From the NCBI GenBank assembly GCA_031290155.1, contig JAITOB010000023.1, positions 1 through 58,941 of the forward strand: a DNA stretch of 58,941 bases, in the 5' to 3' direction. Both the position numbers and the translations under genes were made by a program. Shown here piece by piece: positions 56,991-58,941 of this stretch. Below the pieces are notes generated by a model. That model saw only the letters and a list, made by a program, of their open reading frames with translations, did no database searches and was not told the DNA's origin. Numbering within the stretch: the stretch's first letter is position 1; each line of letters begins with the position of its first letter. This DNA comes from Endomicrobium sp. (GTDB lineage Bacteria; Elusimicrobiota; Endomicrobiia; Endomicrobiales; Endomicrobiaceae).

Positions 56991-58535
56991 ATGTTGTATA
57001 AACAAAAAATTCAAAATATTGCACTTTGCATAATAACAGGTTTATTAACAATATGCGTATTCCCAAAATAAATCTGTTTTCTTTAGTTTGGGTGTCGCTT
57101 ATCCCCTCTCATTTTTGTAATAATTAAACCCGGATTAAAAACTTCTTTCTTTTACGGATTTCTTGCGGGGGGGGGGTTGTTTTTAACGCAGCAAGACTGT
57201 ACTGGATTGTGTATACGCTTAAGTTTAAACCGATTCGTAATAATCAGCAGTCAATTACTGCTGCTGTGATTTTATGGGCGTATCTTGCATTATATTGGGG
57301 TCTTTGGAGTTTATGTTTAAATTTTTTACAAAGAACTCTTGACAATATACTTCAAAGTACTCTGTATTCAAATATTTTTATAATTCTTTTAGGCCCATGT
57401 CTATGGTTTTACTTGAGTATATAAGGACATATTTTCTTACCGGTTTCCCATGGATGCTTATAGGATATTCACAGTTTGAGTTTACTGAAAATTATACAAA
57501 TATCTGAATTTACTGGCGTATATGGTGTTTCTTTCATTATAATATTTTGCAATTTATGTTTTTTTTGGATTTCAACTATAAAAGGAAATAAATATTTATA
57601 TACGGCTTTAATTCTCATTATTTCATTTTCAATGTTTGGATTATTAACAAGCGGAAAATTTAGATTTTTACGGCGATCAAGAGTTTACTGCGGCAATTGT
57701 GCAGCCTAATATTGATCAATACAAAAAATGGGATCAATTTTATAGAGGCGAAATTTTGTTTAATCTTGAAAAACATACTTTTGAAATTTCTAAAATAAAA
57801 GCAGATTTAGTTTTATGGCCGGAAACTGTCTTACAGGTTATATACCGGGAGATACCCAGCTTTACAGCAAAGCAAAACGCATAATAAATACAGCGGGCGG
57901 GTTTAATATTATAGGTTCTTTATATAATGATGAGAATAATAAATTGTTTAATGTTGTTTTAGCTTTTGAAAGCAACGGCGGTTATACGGGAGCGCATAAG
58001 AAAAAATCATCTTATTCCTTTTGGAGAATATATTCCCTATAGAGCTTTATTTTCAAAATTTTTGATATTTTAAACCAAATGGGTGATTTTGAAAAAGGAC
58101 AGGATACAGATATTTTTAACAATGGTAAAATATATGCAGGTTCAACAATATGCTCAGAAAATTTTTTTCCCTGATATTTCAAGAAAATTTGTTCTTTCAG
58201 GAGCAAAAGTTCTTACGAATCATACAAATGACGCATGGTTTTTTGATACGGCCGCTCCATACCAGCATTTTATGATGAATATATTCAGGGCTGTTGAAAA
58301 TCGTAAAACTGTAATAATTTCTGCAAATTCCGGGATTTCTGGAATTATTGACGCTTCCGGTTTAATTGTTGAAAGAACACCGTCATCTAAAAATGCTTTG
58401 GTTAGAGGTAAATTTCTGCAGAATGATTTTAAGACTTTTTATGTAAAATATGGGGATTTATTTGTAAAACTATGCTCGGTAGCGCTTATAATTTTAATAT
58501 TATTAATGCTGTATATCAGGTTCCGCGGAAAGTAA
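56991..58535 (+). pseudogene. lnt: Apolipoprotein N-acyltransferase, frameshifted
   Basis: From ATG 56991 the text reads IALCIITGLLTICVFPKINL, then SFFYGFLAG into a 10-G run, and resumes in another frame as VFNAARLYWIVYTLKFKP, YIRTYFLTGFPWMLIGYSQ, EFTGVYGVSFIII, the nitrilase domain AAIVQPNIDQYKKWDQ, DLVLWPETV, GAHKKxHLIPFGEYIPYRAL, ICSENFFPDISR and LTNHTNDAWFFDTAAPYQHF. The Glu (WPE), Lys and Cys (ICSE) catalytic residues are still readable, but at least six frame changes break the gene. Lnt adds the third acyl chain to lipoproteins. Its loss would leave them diacylated unless another enzyme exists. Confidence 0.92.
57167..57176 (+). repeat. Run of ten G at a frameshift in dead lnt
   Basis: The frame before the run reads FYGFLAG and the frame after it VFNAARLYWIVY is one phase off. 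Eight or eleven G would restore one frame across this point. Confidence 0.85.
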
Positions 58536-58635
58536 ATATATCCTATAATCAAGTTATAATAAAAATTTAAGAGCGTTGAAAACGTATCTATGAGAAGTAA
58601 ATTTATTATACTAATATAAAAAAGAGAGGGTTAAA

Positions 58636-58941
58636 ATGCTTGAGCAACAAAAAAACAGGATAGACACTTTAAGGAGGTCTCTTTAATATTGATTCAAAAG
58701 CGGATCAAATCAAAGAGCTTGAATCTAAAATATTAAATCCGGATTTCTGGAATGATAAAAATAAAGCTAAGAAAATTATGGTAGAACTTGACAATTTAAA
58801 TAATACATATAAGTTATGGCACAATATGAGCGTACGCGTTAAAGATTTAATAGATTTAAAAGAACTTGCCGCAATAGAAAAAGATGAGAATCTTTTAAAA
58901 GACGTTGAAGACGGCAGCAGAGAGCTTGAAAAAGAATTGTC
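58636..58941 (+). CDS. prfB: Peptide chain release factor 2, with programmed +1 frameshift (3' end outside window)
   Basis: From ATG 58636, behind AGAGAGGG, the zero frame codes MLEQQKNRIDTLRRSL and stops at TAA 58684-58686. Skipping one base (T58684) continues as NIDSKADQIKELESKILNPD, then FWNDKNKAKK and onward to the window end. This is the N-terminal helical domain of RF2; LRRSL-NIDSK aligns with LRGYL-DYDAK of Escherichia coli exactly at that gene's known recoding point. RF2 reads UAA and UGA and releases peptides. Gene expression would be autoregulated by frameshifting. The GGQ and tripeptide-reading parts lie beyond the window. An ordinary pseudogene lesion is less likely because the whole stimulator is present. 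Confidence 0.9.
58672..58686 (+). promoter_or_regulatory. prfB +1 frameshift signal: AGGAGG-TCT-CTT-TAA
   Basis: An internal Shine-Dalgarno AGGAGG (58672-58677) lies three bases before the slippery CTT (58681-58683) followed by the stop. Spacing and slippery codon are the canonical ones for RF2. The stop, however, is TAA where the canonical site has TGA followed by C. Confidence 0.85.

Overview
The window reads as a piece of an AT-rich chromosome from a strictly anaerobic, Gram-negative-type bacterium that is losing genes. The best taxonomic guess is the Elusimicrobia/Endomicrobia lineage, close to the intracellular termite-gut-flagellate symbionts (Candidatus Endomicrobium type). This rests on autotransporter-type barrel genes, an LPS gene set, hydE, rubrerythrin and superoxide reductase, ferredoxin-dependent 2-oxoacid oxidation, low GC and a very high pseudogene density. 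It is an inference, because no marker such as rRNA is present. About twenty recognisable genes are broken, while information processing, glycolysis, LPS core synthesis/transport and protein export stay intact.

Layout. 1-3.4 kb: the end of an autotransporter barrel gene, a dead CPA2-type cation/proton antiporter, a dead phasin-like gene and a small unknown ORF. 3.6-8.1 kb (minus strand): mnmA and hydE intact, bioB and ldh dead. 8.1-12.6 kb: a lipoprotein, eno, an ftsB-like gene and a dead autotransporter. 12.7-15.4 kb (minus): a fully decayed type II restriction-modification pair beside an IS1595-like transposase remnant. 15.6-22.8 kb: typA, then a HIT protein and a macromolecular-synthesis operon, rpsU - NIF3 - dnaG - rpoD, with a terminator after rpsU. 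22.9-25.1 kb (minus): a 2-oxoacid:ferredoxin oxidoreductase without a visible gamma subunit. 25.4-33.1 kb: a radical SAM/DUF2344 protein, rng with two nonsense codons, gapA, pgk, superoxide reductase and rubrerythrin.

33.1-48.8 kb: a dead methyltransferase, then hldD - hldA - kdsB - kdsA - small membrane protein - kdsC - lpxL (dead) - lptC - lptA - lptB - hpf (dead) - ptsN - hprK (dead) - rapZ, followed by an entirely dead mannose-type PTS (IIA, IIB, IIC, IID, HPr, EI) with a GH57 fragment inside it. The order matches the widely conserved kdsC-lpt-rpoN-hpf-ptsN-rapZ neighbourhood except that rpoN is absent. 48.9-58.9 kb: lepA - lepB - nfeD - SPFH gene, hemW, secA, a dead lnt, and the start of prfB with its programmed +1 frameshift site.

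Taken together: Kdo and heptose supply and LPS export are kept, but the late acyltransferases (LpxL for lipid A, Lnt for lipoproteins) are lost. Lower glycolysis (gapA, pgk, eno) is kept, but sugar import by PTS, PTS-based control, lactate formation and the last step of biotin synthesis are lost. Defence against DNA is lost. The items most worth a second look are the prfB recoding site that uses TAA instead of TGA, long G homopolymers sitting at the breakpoints of dead genes, an otherwise open rng with two nonsense codons, and intact PtsN and RapZ left without their phosphorelay.
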